Positions 28,717-37,432 of a DNA stretch of 64,000 nt are shown here, one piece after another. Source of the stretch: Planctomycetota bacterium (lineage in GTDB: Bacteria; Planctomycetota; Phycisphaerae; Phycisphaerales; UBA5793); contig JABFGK010000001.1 of NCBI GenBank assembly GCA_013112555.1, forward strand, positions 806,001 through 870,000, written 5' to 3'. A model generated the notes under the pieces. The model worked only from the letters and a program-made list of their open reading frames with translations. It was not told where the DNA came from and ran no database searches. Both the position numbers and the translations under genes were made by a program. Within the stretch, counting starts at the first letter, position 1. Every line of letters starts with the position of its first letter.

Positions 28717-28738
28717 TGTGGGGTGGTTGGAATGTGGA

Positions 28739-28757
28739 CCGCGACCAACGGTCGCGG
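28739..28757. terminator. Second hairpin between convergent genes
   Basis: The arms ccgcgacc and ggtcgcgg have a three-base loop. The sequence repeats the core of the hairpin just upstream of it. It lies 11 bases from the stop of the minus-strand DUF1579 gene and probably serves that transcript. Confidence 0.55.
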
Positions 28758-28768
28758 CTTTGCGGGCG

Positions 28769-29419
28769 TTACTTGCGGCGGTATTGCATCGTCATGGTCA
28801 TGTACATTGTGCCGTCGGGGCCGGGTTGGAACATGTCGGCCTGAATCGTGTCGTCATCCACGAACCAGGTTTCGCCGCGCATCGTCTTGTTCGTCGCACT
28901 GATGGGATCGTAGTAGGACCCGGTGGTGACGAGTTTGCCGGTCGCCTCATCAAAGGTCCCTTCGGCCCGCATGATGGCCGTCGTCGTGGAGTCCATCCAG
29001 ATGCCGACGTACTTGTGCGAAGAGTTGTCGAATCCGAGGTAGCCGAGGCCTTGGAACGGCATGTCAGCACTGTCGGAGACGTGGTGCTCCTTGAGAAAGC
29101 GGCCGTCGAGAATCATCGTGTAGGTGGACGTCCCGCTCATGGGCATGGGCTCCTCGCCCGGTGCCATCGAGGCAGACCCGGTGACGCCCCATGTCCCTTC
29201 AAACTTCTTCATCCACTCGTGCTGGGGCCCGGGCTGGCCGAACGCCATCCATGCCTCCATCATGGCATCGGCATCGACTTGTGCGTCCTGTGCCTGTGCT
29301 TTCGTCGTATCGTCATCGTCCCACCACAGGAAGCCGCCGCTCTCGCAGCCTGTCGTGGTGAATATGAGTGCGGTCGCAAGGCCGGTTCCGAGCATCCAGC
29401 GGCAAATCGTGCCCTTCAT
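28769..29419 (-). CDS. DUF1579 family exported lipoprotein
   Basis: The 216-residue product starts with a lipoprotein signal: a hydrophobic stretch and TTTGCESG, with the Cys at about residue 25. An acidic spacer follows. The DUF1579 domain begins at HEWMKKFEGTWGVTG and continues through TMILDGRFLKEHH, GLGYLGFDNSSHKYVGIW and a final TMTMQYRRK strand. The family is common in planctomycetes; its function is unknown, though the fold is expected to be a lipocalin-like barrel. AAAGGAA lies nine bases before the ATG at 29419. Confidence 0.85.
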   Translation of the reverse strand: MKGTICRWMLGTGLATALIFTTTGCESGGFLWWDDDDTTKAQAQDAQVDADAMMEAWMAFGQPGPQHEWMKKFEGTWGVTGSASMAPGEEPMPMSGTSTYTMILDGRFLKEHHVSDSADMPFQGLGYLGFDNSSHKYVGIWMDSTTTAIMRAEGTFDEATGKLVTTGSYYDPISATNKTMRGETWFVDDDTIQADMFQPGPDGTMYMTMTMQYRRK

Positions 29420-29597
29420 AGTGTGTTCCTTTCTGACTTCAAGATCGCCCTGTGCATGTGATGTGTGCCAGAGCCGGTTCGGCTGACGATAGGCTGCTGT
29501 TCGGTGGGATTCGCCTTCACATCCGGGTAAACCCTGCATTCAGCCCCCTTTATCCTTCTCGGTGCCATGCCCGGTTTGGGTGGGCAATAATGGGTGC

Positions 29598-31112
29598 ATG
29601 AGCAAACAAGAAAACATCATGAACGCGTTGGGTCTCGATCGTCATCCGTGGGTGGTCTCTGCGGACCAGGCTGGCGACGGGCACATCATTTCCATGAACC
29701 CGGCGACCGGCGAGCCGATTGCCGGCGTCAAGAAGTGGACGGTGGACGAGTATGAGCAGGCTGTTTCGCGTGCTCAGGCTGCATTCAAGACCTGGAGGAT
29801 GATGCCGGCCCCCCAGCGTGGTGAGATCGTGCGGCAGATCGGGCTGGCACTTCGAGAGAAGAAGGAGCCGCTCGGCGAGCTCGTGTCACTCGAAATGGGC
29901 AAGATCAAGGCAGAGGGGCTCGGCGAGATTCAGGAAGCGATCGACATTGCCGACTTCGCGGTCGGGTTGTCGCGTCAGTTGTATGGGTTGACCATGCACT
30001 CGGAGCGGGCCCAGCACCGGATGTATGAGCAATGGCACCCGATGGGGGTGATCGGGATCATCACGGCCTTCAACTTCCCGGCTGCCGTGTGGGCCTGGAA
30101 TGCGATGATCGCGGCCGTCTGTGGCGACACGATGATCTGGAAGCCGTCGTCGGAGACGCCGCTGGTGGCTGTGGCCATGCACGAAGTGTGCAATGCCGTC
30201 ATGAAGCAGCACGGGTGTGACGGTGTGTTTGAGTTGGTGATCGGGCCGGGTCGGACGATCGGTGAATCGTTCCTGAACGATCGGCGTTTGCCGTTGGTTT
30301 CGTTTACCGGGTCGTGCAATGCCGGGCGTCGGGTGGCAAGCCGAGTGGCTGAGCGGTTCGGCAACACGATTCTCGAACTGGGTGGCAACAACGCGATTAT
30401 CGCTGACAAGGGCTGCGATCTGGACATTCTGTTGCCGGGCGTGGTGTTTGGGGCGGTTGGGACGACCGGTCAGCGGTGTACATCAACGCGACGGCTGTTC
30501 CTGCATTCGTCGATCTATGAGGACGTGGTGGGGCGGCTCAAGACGGCCTATGCCGGGATTGCTGAGCGGATCGGCGACCCGTTGGATGACAGTGTGTTGA
30601 TGGGTCCGATGGTCACCGAGGGCGGCATCGAGGACATGATGAATGCCCTGACTCAGATCAAACAGCAGGGGGGCAAGGTGATTTTCGGCGGGAACCGGAT
30701 CGACCGACCGGGGTACTTCGTCGAGCCGACGCTGGTCGAGGCAACGCACGACATGGCGATCGTGCAGGAAGAGACGTTTGCACCCGTGTTGTACATCTTC
30801 AAGTGGGATGATCTTGATGAGGTGCTCGAGTTGCATAACTCGGTTGATCAGGGACTGAGTTCGGCCATCTTTACGCTGAACATGCGATCGGCAGAGACGT
30901 TCTTGAGTCACAAGGGGTCGGACTGCGGGATCGCCAATGTTAATATCGGGACGAGCGGGGCTGAGATCGGCGGTGCGTTCGGCGGCGAAAAAGATACCGG
31001 CGGCGGGCGCGAAAGCGGGTCGGATGCGTGGAAGGGTTATATGCGACGCCAGACCTGCACGATTAATTGGGGGACGGATCTGCCGTTGGCCCAGGGGATT
31101 CAGTTCGGTTGA
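29598..31112 (+). CDS. Aldehyde dehydrogenase, ALDH7 (antiquitin/piperideine-6-carboxylate dehydrogenase) type
   Basis: The 504-residue NAD-dependent dehydrogenase has the ALDH7 signature: SERAQHRMYEQWHPMGVIG, ITAFNFPAAVWAWN, the Glu in ILELGGNNAI (about 259), the catalytic Cys in TTGQRCTSTRRLF (about 292), and GGAFGGEKDTGGGRESGSDA near the end. ALDH7 enzymes oxidise alpha-aminoadipic semialdehyde in lysine degradation. No other lysine catabolism gene is visible here, so the physiological substrate is inferred from family only. The start at 29598 gives the usual short N-terminus. Confidence 0.88.
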   Translation: MSKQENIMNALGLDRHPWVVSADQAGDGHIISMNPATGEPIAGVKKWTVDEYEQAVSRAQAAFKTWRMMPAPQRGEIVRQIGLALREKKEPLGELVSLEMGKIKAEGLGEIQEAIDIADFAVGLSRQLYGLTMHSERAQHRMYEQWHPMGVIGIITAFNFPAAVWAWNAMIAAVCGDTMIWKPSSETPLVAVAMHEVCNAVMKQHGCDGVFELVIGPGRTIGESFLNDRRLPLVSFTGSCNAGRRVASRVAERFGNTILELGGNNAIIADKGCDLDILLPGVVFGAVGTTGQRCTSTRRLFLHSSIYEDVVGRLKTAYAGIAERIGDPLDDSVLMGPMVTEGGIEDMMNALTQIKQQGGKVIFGGNRIDRPGYFVEPTLVEATHDMAIVQEETFAPVLYIFKWDDLDEVLELHNSVDQGLSSAIFTLNMRSAETFLSHKGSDCGIANVNIGTSGAEIGGAFGGEKDTGGGRESGSDAWKGYMRRQTCTINWGTDLPLAQGIQFG

Positions 31113-31127
31113 TTGCGTTGGTAGGGG

Positions 31128-31169
31128 CACGGGTTCTCCCTCGTTTCACTCGGGGTAACCCGTGGCACC
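31128..31169. repeat. REP-like palindromic repeat, copy 1
   Basis: This is a 42-base unit with outer arms cacgggtt and aacccgtg and a looped centre. An identical 42-base copy lies at 31900-31941, on the other side of the RAYT gene. Confidence 0.85.
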
Positions 31170-31202
31170 CTCGGACTGGATGTTCAGATTGACTCTGGGT
31201 GG

Positions 31203-31250
31203 CACGGGTTACGCGGAGTCGTCTCTTGTGACGACGGAGCAGAACCCGTG
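31203..31250. repeat. REP-like palindrome, diverged copy
   Basis: The same outer arms (cacgggtt and aacccgtg) as the 42-base units enclose a different centre that itself folds (gtcgtc and gacgac around a six-base loop). It lies between copy 1 and the RAYT start. Confidence 0.7.
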
Positions 31251-31296
31251 GTTGGTTGAGTTGACACGCACCTGCTGATGGATCAGAATAGCCAGC

Positions 31297-31884
31297 ATGC
31301 CTTTCGAAGAACGAGGGGAAATCTCGGCTCGCAGTTCTGGTCAGATGCTGCGCAAGTCACGAAGACGCTATGAGAGTTCGCAGCACCTGCGTTTTCTGAC
31401 ATTCTCGTGTTACCATCAATTGCCGCTGTTCAGGAATGACGCTATCAAAGATGACTTTGCGAGGCAGATAGGGAAGGTGAGGGAACGGCTCAGTGTGAAG
31501 ATTGTTGCATGGGTGATCATGCCTCAGCATGTACATTTACTGATTCAGCCTGGATCCCCGAGTTGCACGGTGGGCCAGTTCCTACACGCATTGAAGCGCC
31601 CCTTTGGACGGCGAGTCTTGAGTCGGTGGCAAGCACTTGAGGCAAGGAAGATACTGGATCGTGTGACGAATTCCAGTGGGCGACGGCAGTTCTGGCAGTC
31701 GGGAGGGGGATATGACCGGAACATCATCTCTGAAGAGGAGCGGTTGGAAAAGATTCAATATATTCATCAGAATCCGGTCCGGCGGGGGCTTGTGTCACGA
31801 GCAGCAGAATGGAAGTGGTCATCTGCAGGGTGGTACGCTGGTAAGAGGGATGAAGCGTTGGTTCCGGTCGATGTGGTGTTGTAG
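31297..31884 (+). CDS. REP-associated tyrosine transposase (RAYT, Y1 HUH family)
   Basis: The 195-residue protein has the Y1 transposase hallmarks: FLTFSCYHQLPLF near residue 32, the HUH metal site in IMPQHVHLLIQP, and the catalytic Tyr in SGGGYDRNI, followed by YIHQNPVRRGLV. RAYTs are single-strand-specific enzymes thought to spread the REP sequences that flank them. Here identical 42-base palindromic units lie on both sides, as the model predicts. RAYTs are usually single-copy and domesticated. Confidence 0.88.
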   Translation: MPFEERGEISARSSGQMLRKSRRRYESSQHLRFLTFSCYHQLPLFRNDAIKDDFARQIGKVRERLSVKIVAWVIMPQHVHLLIQPGSPSCTVGQFLHALKRPFGRRVLSRWQALEARKILDRVTNSSGRRQFWQSGGGYDRNIISEEERLEKIQYIHQNPVRRGLVSRAAEWKWSSAGWYAGKRDEALVPVDVVL

Positions 31885-31899
31885 AAGGGACTACCAAGA

Positions 31900-31941
31900 C
31901 ACGGGTTCTCCCTCGTTTCACTCGGGGTAACCCGTGGCACC
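31900..31941. repeat. REP-like palindromic repeat, copy 2
   Basis: This is identical over 42 bases to the unit at 31128-31169 and in the same orientation. It begins 16 bases after the RAYT stop. Confidence 0.85.
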
Positions 31942-31968
31942 GTGGCCCGTCCCACTGGATCAATTGCA

Positions 31969-32007
31969 AAACACCCTCTCATCCGACGTACAGATGAGAG
32001 GGTGTTT
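31969..32007. terminator. Bidirectional rho-independent terminator
   Basis: The perfect 14-base arms aaacaccctctcat and atgagagggtgttt have an 11-base loop. The plus side continues cgttttgttt. The hairpin lies between the RAYT gene and the convergent RNA-binding protein gene and can serve both. Confidence 0.88.
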
Positions 32008-32050
32008 CGTTTTGTTTCAGATCATCGATTCAGACGATCTTTTGTCTTTC

Positions 32051-32350
32051 TTACCAGCGGTTGCGTCGCGGGGGACGGCTTCCACCGCCGCCGCCGCCGC
32101 CACGATCTTCGCGCGGGCGAGCCTCGTTGACCTTGAGATTCCGACCGCCGAACTCGAACCCGTCGAGGGCGCTGATGGCGTCGCGGGCGGCGTCATCATT
32201 CTTCATCTCGACAAAGCCGAACCCACGGGACCGGCCGGTCTCACGGTCGGTGATGACTTTGACGTCATCCACCTCGCCGTGCTGGCTGAACAGGTCGCTG
32301 AGTTCTGAATCGGTGGTGTTGAAAGACAAATTCCCTACGTAGATCTTCAC
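32051..32350 (-). CDS. RRM-domain RNA-binding protein
   Basis: The 99-residue protein is a single RNA recognition motif plus a Gly/Arg tail. RNP2 is KIYVGNL (2-8) and RNP1 is SRGFGFVEM (about 41-49); the closing strand is [11 protein letters not shown]. The tail has a run of seven glycines and SRPPRRNRW. Such proteins occur in cyanobacteria, planctomycetes and others, often cold-induced, acting as RNA chaperones. The gene stands alone. Confidence 0.93.
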   Translation of the reverse strand: MKIYVGNLSFNTTDSELSDLFSQHGEVDDVKVITDRETGRSRGFGFVEMKNDDAARDAISALDGFEFGGRNLKVNEARPREDRGGGGGGGSRPPRRNRW

Positions 32351-32604
32351 GCGAAAATCTCCAAGTGTTCCCCGAGGAATAGTGCCGAAGGAGATCCTCA
32401 GGGGCTGATCTACGTCGGGCTCGCCGCTTCCAGTGCCCCATGCACTGCCTGACGGCGGATCGAAAAAGAGCGCTGATAGGATAGGCAGGTTTGATGATCC
32501 CGGCTAGCCGCACCTGCCGGGCCCCATGTCGTAAATCGGGACGCCGGATTCGGGCTCTAAGCCGTTGGCCAACGGTCAGTTGAATGGGATCCCCGATCCT
32601 GATG

Positions 32605-33069
32605 CTACTGAGACTCTTCTGACACGGTTGGCGCGGTCAGAAAAGGGATCGGCTGCCCGTCGGCATCGACGGCCACATAGGTCAGGGTGGCCTCGGTCAC
32701 ATCCTCGACATCCCCGGTCTCAAATCGCTCGACCTGGACCAGAACATGGACGCCGACGCTCGTGGTGCCGGTTCGGGTGGTCCGAGTCCAGAAGTTCACC
32801 ACATCACCCACGCGGACCGGGCGGTGAAACACGACTTCCTCGATCGCGACGGTGACCCACCGGTGGTTGCCGTGCTTGCGCGCTTCGACAAAGCCGGCCT
32901 GGTCGATATGGCTCAGGATCACGCCGCCGAACACGACCCCGTAGTGGTTCGTGTCACGCGGCATGGTGATGACCCGCAGTGCCGGGTAGGTCGAGCAGAA
33001 CCCCTCCTGTGATTCAAGATTGGCAAAGGGCCTCTGGGGCGGTGGTTGCGGGGGCTGCTGCTGTGGCAT
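32605..33069 (-). CDS. Hotdog-fold acyl-CoA thioesterase (YciA/BACH-like)
   Basis: The 154-residue product starts with a Pro/Gln-rich segment and then shows the hotdog domain: MPRDTNHYGVVFGGVILS followed by HIDQAGFVEARKHG, the equivalent of the N...G..FGG..L...D motif of acyl-CoA hydrolases. VTVAIEEVVFHRPVRVGDVV, RTGTTSVGVHVLV and EATLTYVAVDADGQ follow. It hydrolyses acyl-CoA; the chain length is unknown. The start at 33069 is chosen because a longer frame would overlap the permease gene. It lies 30 bases downstream of oppB on the same strand. Confidence 0.82.
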   Translation of the reverse strand: MPQQQPPQPPPQRPFANLESQEGFCSTYPALRVITMPRDTNHYGVVFGGVILSHIDQAGFVEARKHGNHRWVTVAIEEVVFHRPVRVGDVVNFWTRTTRTGTTSVGVHVLVQVERFETGDVEDVTEATLTYVAVDADGQPIPFLTAPTVSEESQ

Positions 33070-33098
33070 GGTTGGTGACTCGGCTCGGGTGAAACGTC

Positions 33099-34052
33099 TT
33101 ATCCTTCGGATTCGATGCGCGGGTCCACCCAGCGGTACAGCACATCGACGGCCAGATTGAACATGACGAGCATACTCGAATACGTCAGGACGACGCCCAT
33201 GATGAGAAACAGATCCTTGTTGCGCACCGACTCGACAAAGTGCTGACCGATGCCGGGAACATTGAAGACCTTTTCCACCACGAAGGACCCGGTCATGACG
33301 GCTGCGGTCGCCGGCCCGAGATAGGACAAAACCGGGAGGAACGCAACCTTGAGCGCATGATGGAGATGGACGCGGACTTCGGGGACCCCTTTGGCACGGG
33401 CGGTGCGAATGTAATCCTCGCCGAGCACGTCGATCATGCCCATCCGGCAGAGACGGGCAATATACGCAGCATACGGCAGGCTGAGCGTGATGGCCGGCAG
33501 GACCAGATCGCCGAGGCTGCCCCATGACCCGACGCGGAACCATGAGAGTTTCACGGCAAAGACGATGAGCAAAGCAGTGCCGATGACAAATGTGGGCAGA
33601 CTGATGCCGACCAACGCGACGAGCAAGGTGGCCAGGTCGGCCAGGCTGCCGGGTTTGGCAGCCCCGACCACACCCGCAGCGATCCCGATGATCAACGCCA
33701 GGATGATCGACGCCAGGCCGAGCAGAATGCTGACCGGGAGGGTGCCGGCAATGAGCTCGTTGACGGTCCAGTCCTTGTATTGCAGGCTGGGGCCGAAGTT
33801 GAAGATGCGGTCACTGTCCCCCTGGAGGTAGGAGACTCCGGTCGCGTTTTTCAAATATGACACATAGAAGCGGCCGGGGCTGTCCAGGTTGTATTGGGCC
33901 AGCATGGCCTGCTCAACCTCGGGGGCCGGGCGCCGGCCTTCGTGTTCGAGCGGGTTGCCGGGCAGCAGCCACGCCAGCACGAATGTGATCGTGTAGATAC
34001 ACAGCAGGATAATCGGGAACTGAATCAGTCTGCGAACGATCATGCCTGCCAT
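33099..34052 (-). CDS. Peptide ABC transporter permease, OppB/DppB family
   Basis: The 317-residue protein has the OppB layout: an N-terminal helix (RRLIQFPIILLCIYTITFVL) with AWLLPGNPLE, then a five-helix core with the EAA-like loop YIRTARAKGVPEVRVHLHHALK and the closing GSFVVEKVFNVPGIGQHFVESV. It works with the binding protein upstream, whose stop overlaps its start (TGATG). The usual partner permease (OppC) and ATPases (OppD/F) are absent from this operon. Confidence 0.9.
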   Translation of the reverse strand: MAGMIVRRLIQFPIILLCIYTITFVLAWLLPGNPLEHEGRRPAPEVEQAMLAQYNLDSPGRFYVSYLKNATGVSYLQGDSDRIFNFGPSLQYKDWTVNELIAGTLPVSILLGLASIILALIIGIAAGVVGAAKPGSLADLATLLVALVGISLPTFVIGTALLIVFAVKLSWFRVGSWGSLGDLVLPAITLSLPYAAYIARLCRMGMIDVLGEDYIRTARAKGVPEVRVHLHHALKVAFLPVLSYLGPATAAVMTGSFVVEKVFNVPGIGQHFVESVRNKDLFLIMGVVLTYSSMLVMFNLAVDVLYRWVDPRIESEG

Positions 34053-35950
34053 CAGTGCACCGCCTCCAGTTCCCAGAGATACTGCACAAGGCGCGGGTGG
34101 GTGGCGATGTGGTGCAGTTGATCCGGCTCATACATGTAGACGGTGATGCGATGAAACAGCGGGATGAGTGGGAGTTGTTCCTCCACGATGAACCGTTCGG
34201 CCTCCTCACACAGGCGGGTCCGTTGCTCCTCGTCGAGTTCACGATCAATCTCGTGCATGCGTTGGTCGAACCAGTCATTGGCAAAGGCCCGGTCATTGTT
34301 CTGGTTCGTGGAACGAAAGAGATCAAGGAAGGTGGTCGGGTCGCCGTAGTCGCCGAACCAGTTGGCTCGGGAGATCATGAACTTGTGATGTTTGACATCC
34401 TCGCCGAAGGTCTTGCTTTCCTTGCCGACGAGCGAGGCGGTGATGCCGAGTTCGTTTTCCCACATGAACGCGATGGCCTGGGCGATGTCTTCATGATCCT
34501 GCCCGGTGCTGTAGAGGATCTCGACCATGGGGAAGGGTTCGCCGTTGGACGACTTGATCAGGGTGCCGGTTTTTTCTGTGAGTTCCCATCCTGCCTCCGC
34601 CAGCAGTGTGCGGGATTGGTCCGGGTCGTGCCCGAGGCCGGCAGGACTGTGATACCCGGGGATTGACCCGGGGGGGATGAACGTCGAGGCAATGGGTTGA
34701 TTGAGCCGGGTCACGCGGGTGACGAGATCGCTCTTGTCGATGGCCATCGCAAACGCGCGGCGGACGCGGGGATCGAAGAACGGGTTCGGCCGACCATCGG
34801 GCAGGCTTTCCTGGCAGTTGAAATTGTAGAAGTACGTCCCGAATGCCGGGAAGGCGTGAATGTTGTTCCGCTCATCGGGGCCGGGCGGTGTTTCGGCTGC
34901 AAGCGTTGCCATGATCTCGCCATAGCCGAGGTCCTGCGATTCGAGTTGCGCATAGCGGGTCGCATGGCGTTCAAGGTACCGACGTGCCTGGGCCAGCATG
35001 TCCGGGCGGTAGTCCACGCCGCTGACATCACTGAGCCAGTCGATGGTTCCGGTTTCGAACGCAAGCACCGCGGTGGACGGTTCTTCGACGGACAATGACA
35101 GGACGGATTTCGCCTTGACGGCCGGCAGGTTCCAATAGTGGGGGTTCCGCTCCAATCGCATATCGCGCTTGTAGCGCCAGCGCGTGAGGACATACGGGCC
35201 GTTGGTGACGATGGAGGGCGGTTTCGTCCAGCCATGTTCCTGATTGATCATGCCGGAAAGCGGGTCGAGCGAGACGTACTGCTCGACGGTCGGTGGGTGG
35301 ACCGGGCAGAAGACGCCGAAGGCGCACAAGTCGAGCATGTACGGCGTCGGATTGGCCAGCGTGAATGTCAGCGTGTAATCGTTGACGGCCTTGAGCGCGA
35401 CGATCTCATCAAACTTCGCTTCTGCTTCTTCGTACAGTTGGCGGGCCAGTTCGAGTCTGGCAGCCTCATCGCCATTCGAGAGTTCTGAGACTTGTTGCCT
35501 GAACTGTTCGAGTTGTGCCTGGCGGAACTTGAAGAAGTCCTCGCCGCCTTCGATCTTGTAGAACAGGTCGGTGTAGTCGGCGGCCGCGTCGGGGTAGAGC
35601 GCGCGCTTCCAGGAGTAGACGAAGTCGTGGGCCGTGACCGGGTCCTGGTTGGACCACTTCGCAGTGTCGCGCAGGTGGAAGGTGTATGTGAGTCTGTCGT
35701 CCGAGACGTCCCAGGACTCAGCCACCCCGGGCTCGATGGCAAAGGTGTCGTTGTTCCAGCGGACGAGGCCTTCATAGAGGGCGTTGGCCATCCGGAAGTC
35801 CTGCATCCAGCTCATGCGTTGCGGGTCGAGGGTGTGACATTCTCCGCGGTTGACGAAGACGAGGTCGGCAGGCGCCTCGGGCCGGTCCAATAGAAAGACG
35901 ACCGTCATCAAACCGAACAGTGCGATGACTGGAACGAGGAGTTTGATCAT
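34052..35950 (-). CDS. Peptide ABC transporter substrate-binding protein, OppA family (SBP_bac_5)
   Basis: The 632-residue protein has an N-terminal membrane helix (about 2-20) with no lipobox Cys, so it is probably held in the membrane by an uncleaved anchor. The SBP_bac_5 fold is clear: LVFVNRGECHTLDPQRMSW, ANALYEGLVRWN, GVAESWDVSDDRLTYTFHL, VTAHDFVYSWKRAL, SIVTNGPYVLTRWRYKRD, FFDPRVRRAFAMAIDKSDL and NWFGDYGDPTTFLDLF. It contains an inserted Gln/Glu-rich helical segment around residues 145-190. It is the first gene of the pair with oppB. Confidence 0.9.
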   Translation of the reverse strand: MIKLLVPVIALFGLMTVVFLLDRPEAPADLVFVNRGECHTLDPQRMSWMQDFRMANALYEGLVRWNNDTFAIEPGVAESWDVSDDRLTYTFHLRDTAKWSNQDPVTAHDFVYSWKRALYPDAAADYTDLFYKIEGGEDFFKFRQAQLEQFRQQVSELSNGDEAARLELARQLYEEAEAKFDEIVALKAVNDYTLTFTLANPTPYMLDLCAFGVFCPVHPPTVEQYVSLDPLSGMINQEHGWTKPPSIVTNGPYVLTRWRYKRDMRLERNPHYWNLPAVKAKSVLSLSVEEPSTAVLAFETGTIDWLSDVSGVDYRPDMLAQARRYLERHATRYAQLESQDLGYGEIMATLAAETPPGPDERNNIHAFPAFGTYFYNFNCQESLPDGRPNPFFDPRVRRAFAMAIDKSDLVTRVTRLNQPIASTFIPPGSIPGYHSPAGLGHDPDQSRTLLAEAGWELTEKTGTLIKSSNGEPFPMVEILYSTGQDHEDIAQAIAFMWENELGITASLVGKESKTFGEDVKHHKFMISRANWFGDYGDPTTFLDLFRSTNQNNDRAFANDWFDQRMHEIDRELDEEQRTRLCEEAERFIVEEQLPLIPLFHRITVYMYEPDQLHHIATHPRLVQYLWELEAVH

Positions 35951-36006
35951 ACTGACCGGACTCTAGCAGGAGGGCGGGTGTGTATCGACACGATCGGCGC
36001 AAACAT

Positions 36007-36041
36007 CACAAGGGCTGCCCTCCATTGCGACAGCCCTTGTG
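36007..36041 (-). terminator. Hairpin after the 36-37 kb exported protein gene
   Basis: The 11-base arms cacaagggctg and cagcccttgtg have a 13-base loop, 30 bases beyond the minus-strand stop at 36071. There is no clear T-run. Confidence 0.6.
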
Positions 36042-36070
36042 GTGAGGTCGTATGAATGGAGGAAGCAGGC

Positions 36071-37231
36071 TCAACCGTCGAGGAGGCCTTTGATATGACC
36101 GGGATGGAAGCCGAACTCTGAGTTCTTGTAGATCGGGCCGTCTTCACCGAGCCAGCGTCGTTCAAAGAGGATGGCTGCCTGTTGGTACTGGCCGCTCTCG
36201 AAGGTCCGGGAGACGGTGGTATCCTCAGCACCGGCCTCACTGTACGAGAGGTTGAGGATGCCCTCGCAGATCCCGACGAGTTGGCTCAGTTCGTCGCGGT
36301 AGGTGGCGCGCTCCTGATCCGACATCGACTGGCCGAGTCGGGCAGCCATCAGGATGGCAGCAGCCGATGTTTCGACGAGCGCTTTCCGGGCAGGCTTCAT
36401 GTTCTGGTTGAACGTGATGACCTTGATATAGCGCTGGTAGATGAGCCGCATGCATTGATGGAGCCGAGTCAGTCTCGCATCCGGCTTCTTTGTGGTGCTG
36501 AAGTTCTGAATCTGTGTCAGCAAACCCGCCGATGAGGCCTCGATGGCACTGCCTGCCCCGTTGTTTCCCGGCGCTGCCACACAGGCACTCACATCGGCAA
36601 ACAGGATTTCAGCCTGCTGCTCTGAGCCGATGGCCGTTCGGAGTTGCTTCATCAGTTCGATCAGCCGCTTTTCGGTGTCGAATGTGGCACGGCCCTGCTG
36701 GGCTGCTTCAAACGCTCGCTGAATCCCACTCGCCGCAGCATACCGGGTCGTCGGCCTCGCAGCGGACAAATTCGCGGACAGGACATCGAGCGAGGCTTCG
36801 GAGGCTATCGCACCCAGCAGGTGCATGCACGACACCTGGAGGTGCACCGGGGTGTCGGCATTCTCGATGACATCGGTGAGTTGCGGCGTGAGCAGGTCGT
36901 CGTAGGCGAGCCGGAATGGGCGTCGAGCCCCGGCGTCCTTCATCGGATCCTCAAGGGCTCGTCGAGCATGGAGGGTGGCCCGCAGATCGTCGCCGAGCAT
37001 GGCGGCAACGCTTTGATCCACAAATGTCTGGACTTCTGACCGCTGAGCCGGCGTCAGAGGACTGCTCGAGGCCGTGATGTCGCGCGGCAACTGGGCGGCG
37101 GCCTGAGCAGTACACAGGCAGGCCAGAGCCACTGCAGGCAGGAACGTCGAGAAGACCGAATGACGTGCGATCCGGATTCTGCTCAGAGTTTTCGAGACCG
37201 GAGAGGGGTTCCGTGTCGATGATCGATACAT
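36071..37231 (-). CDS. Unrecognised exported helical protein
   Basis: The 386-residue product has a long positively charged N-terminus followed by a signal peptide (FSTFLPAVALACLCTAQAAAQ, split at about residues 27-47). The mature part is mostly helical. The stretch LQVSCMHLLGAIASEASLDVL followed by TRYAAASGIQRAF resembles HEAT-like repeats, but I cannot assign a family. A shorter start within the first 20 codons is possible. It is divergent from another exported protein gene of similar unknown type with about 200 bases between. Confidence 0.55.
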   Translation of the reverse strand: MYRSSTRNPSPVSKTLSRIRIARHSVFSTFLPAVALACLCTAQAAAQLPRDITASSSPLTPAQRSEVQTFVDQSVAAMLGDDLRATLHARRALEDPMKDAGARRPFRLAYDDLLTPQLTDVIENADTPVHLQVSCMHLLGAIASEASLDVLSANLSAARPTTRYAAASGIQRAFEAAQQGRATFDTEKRLIELMKQLRTAIGSEQQAEILFADVSACVAAPGNNGAGSAIEASSAGLLTQIQNFSTTKKPDARLTRLHQCMRLIYQRYIKVITFNQNMKPARKALVETSAAAILMAARLGQSMSDQERATYRDELSQLVGICEGILNLSYSEAGAEDTTVSRTFESGQYQQAAILFERRWLGEDGPIYKNSEFGFHPGHIKGLLDG

Positions 37232-37432
37232 GGCGATAGTTCATCCTCAATGTGTGGTCGTGGTGCCGGGGCTGACGAGGGTGGGCATGCAGCCCCTTTG
37301 TCGTGCGTGTGCCTCGCAGGGAGGCACGCTGCATTGTAGGACCGTTCGGGCCTGCTGCAACGCCTGCAGCCCATAGGCCGATTCCGCATCGGAGATCATG
37401 CCGGCCGGTGCGATCCGAGGGACTTGATATCA

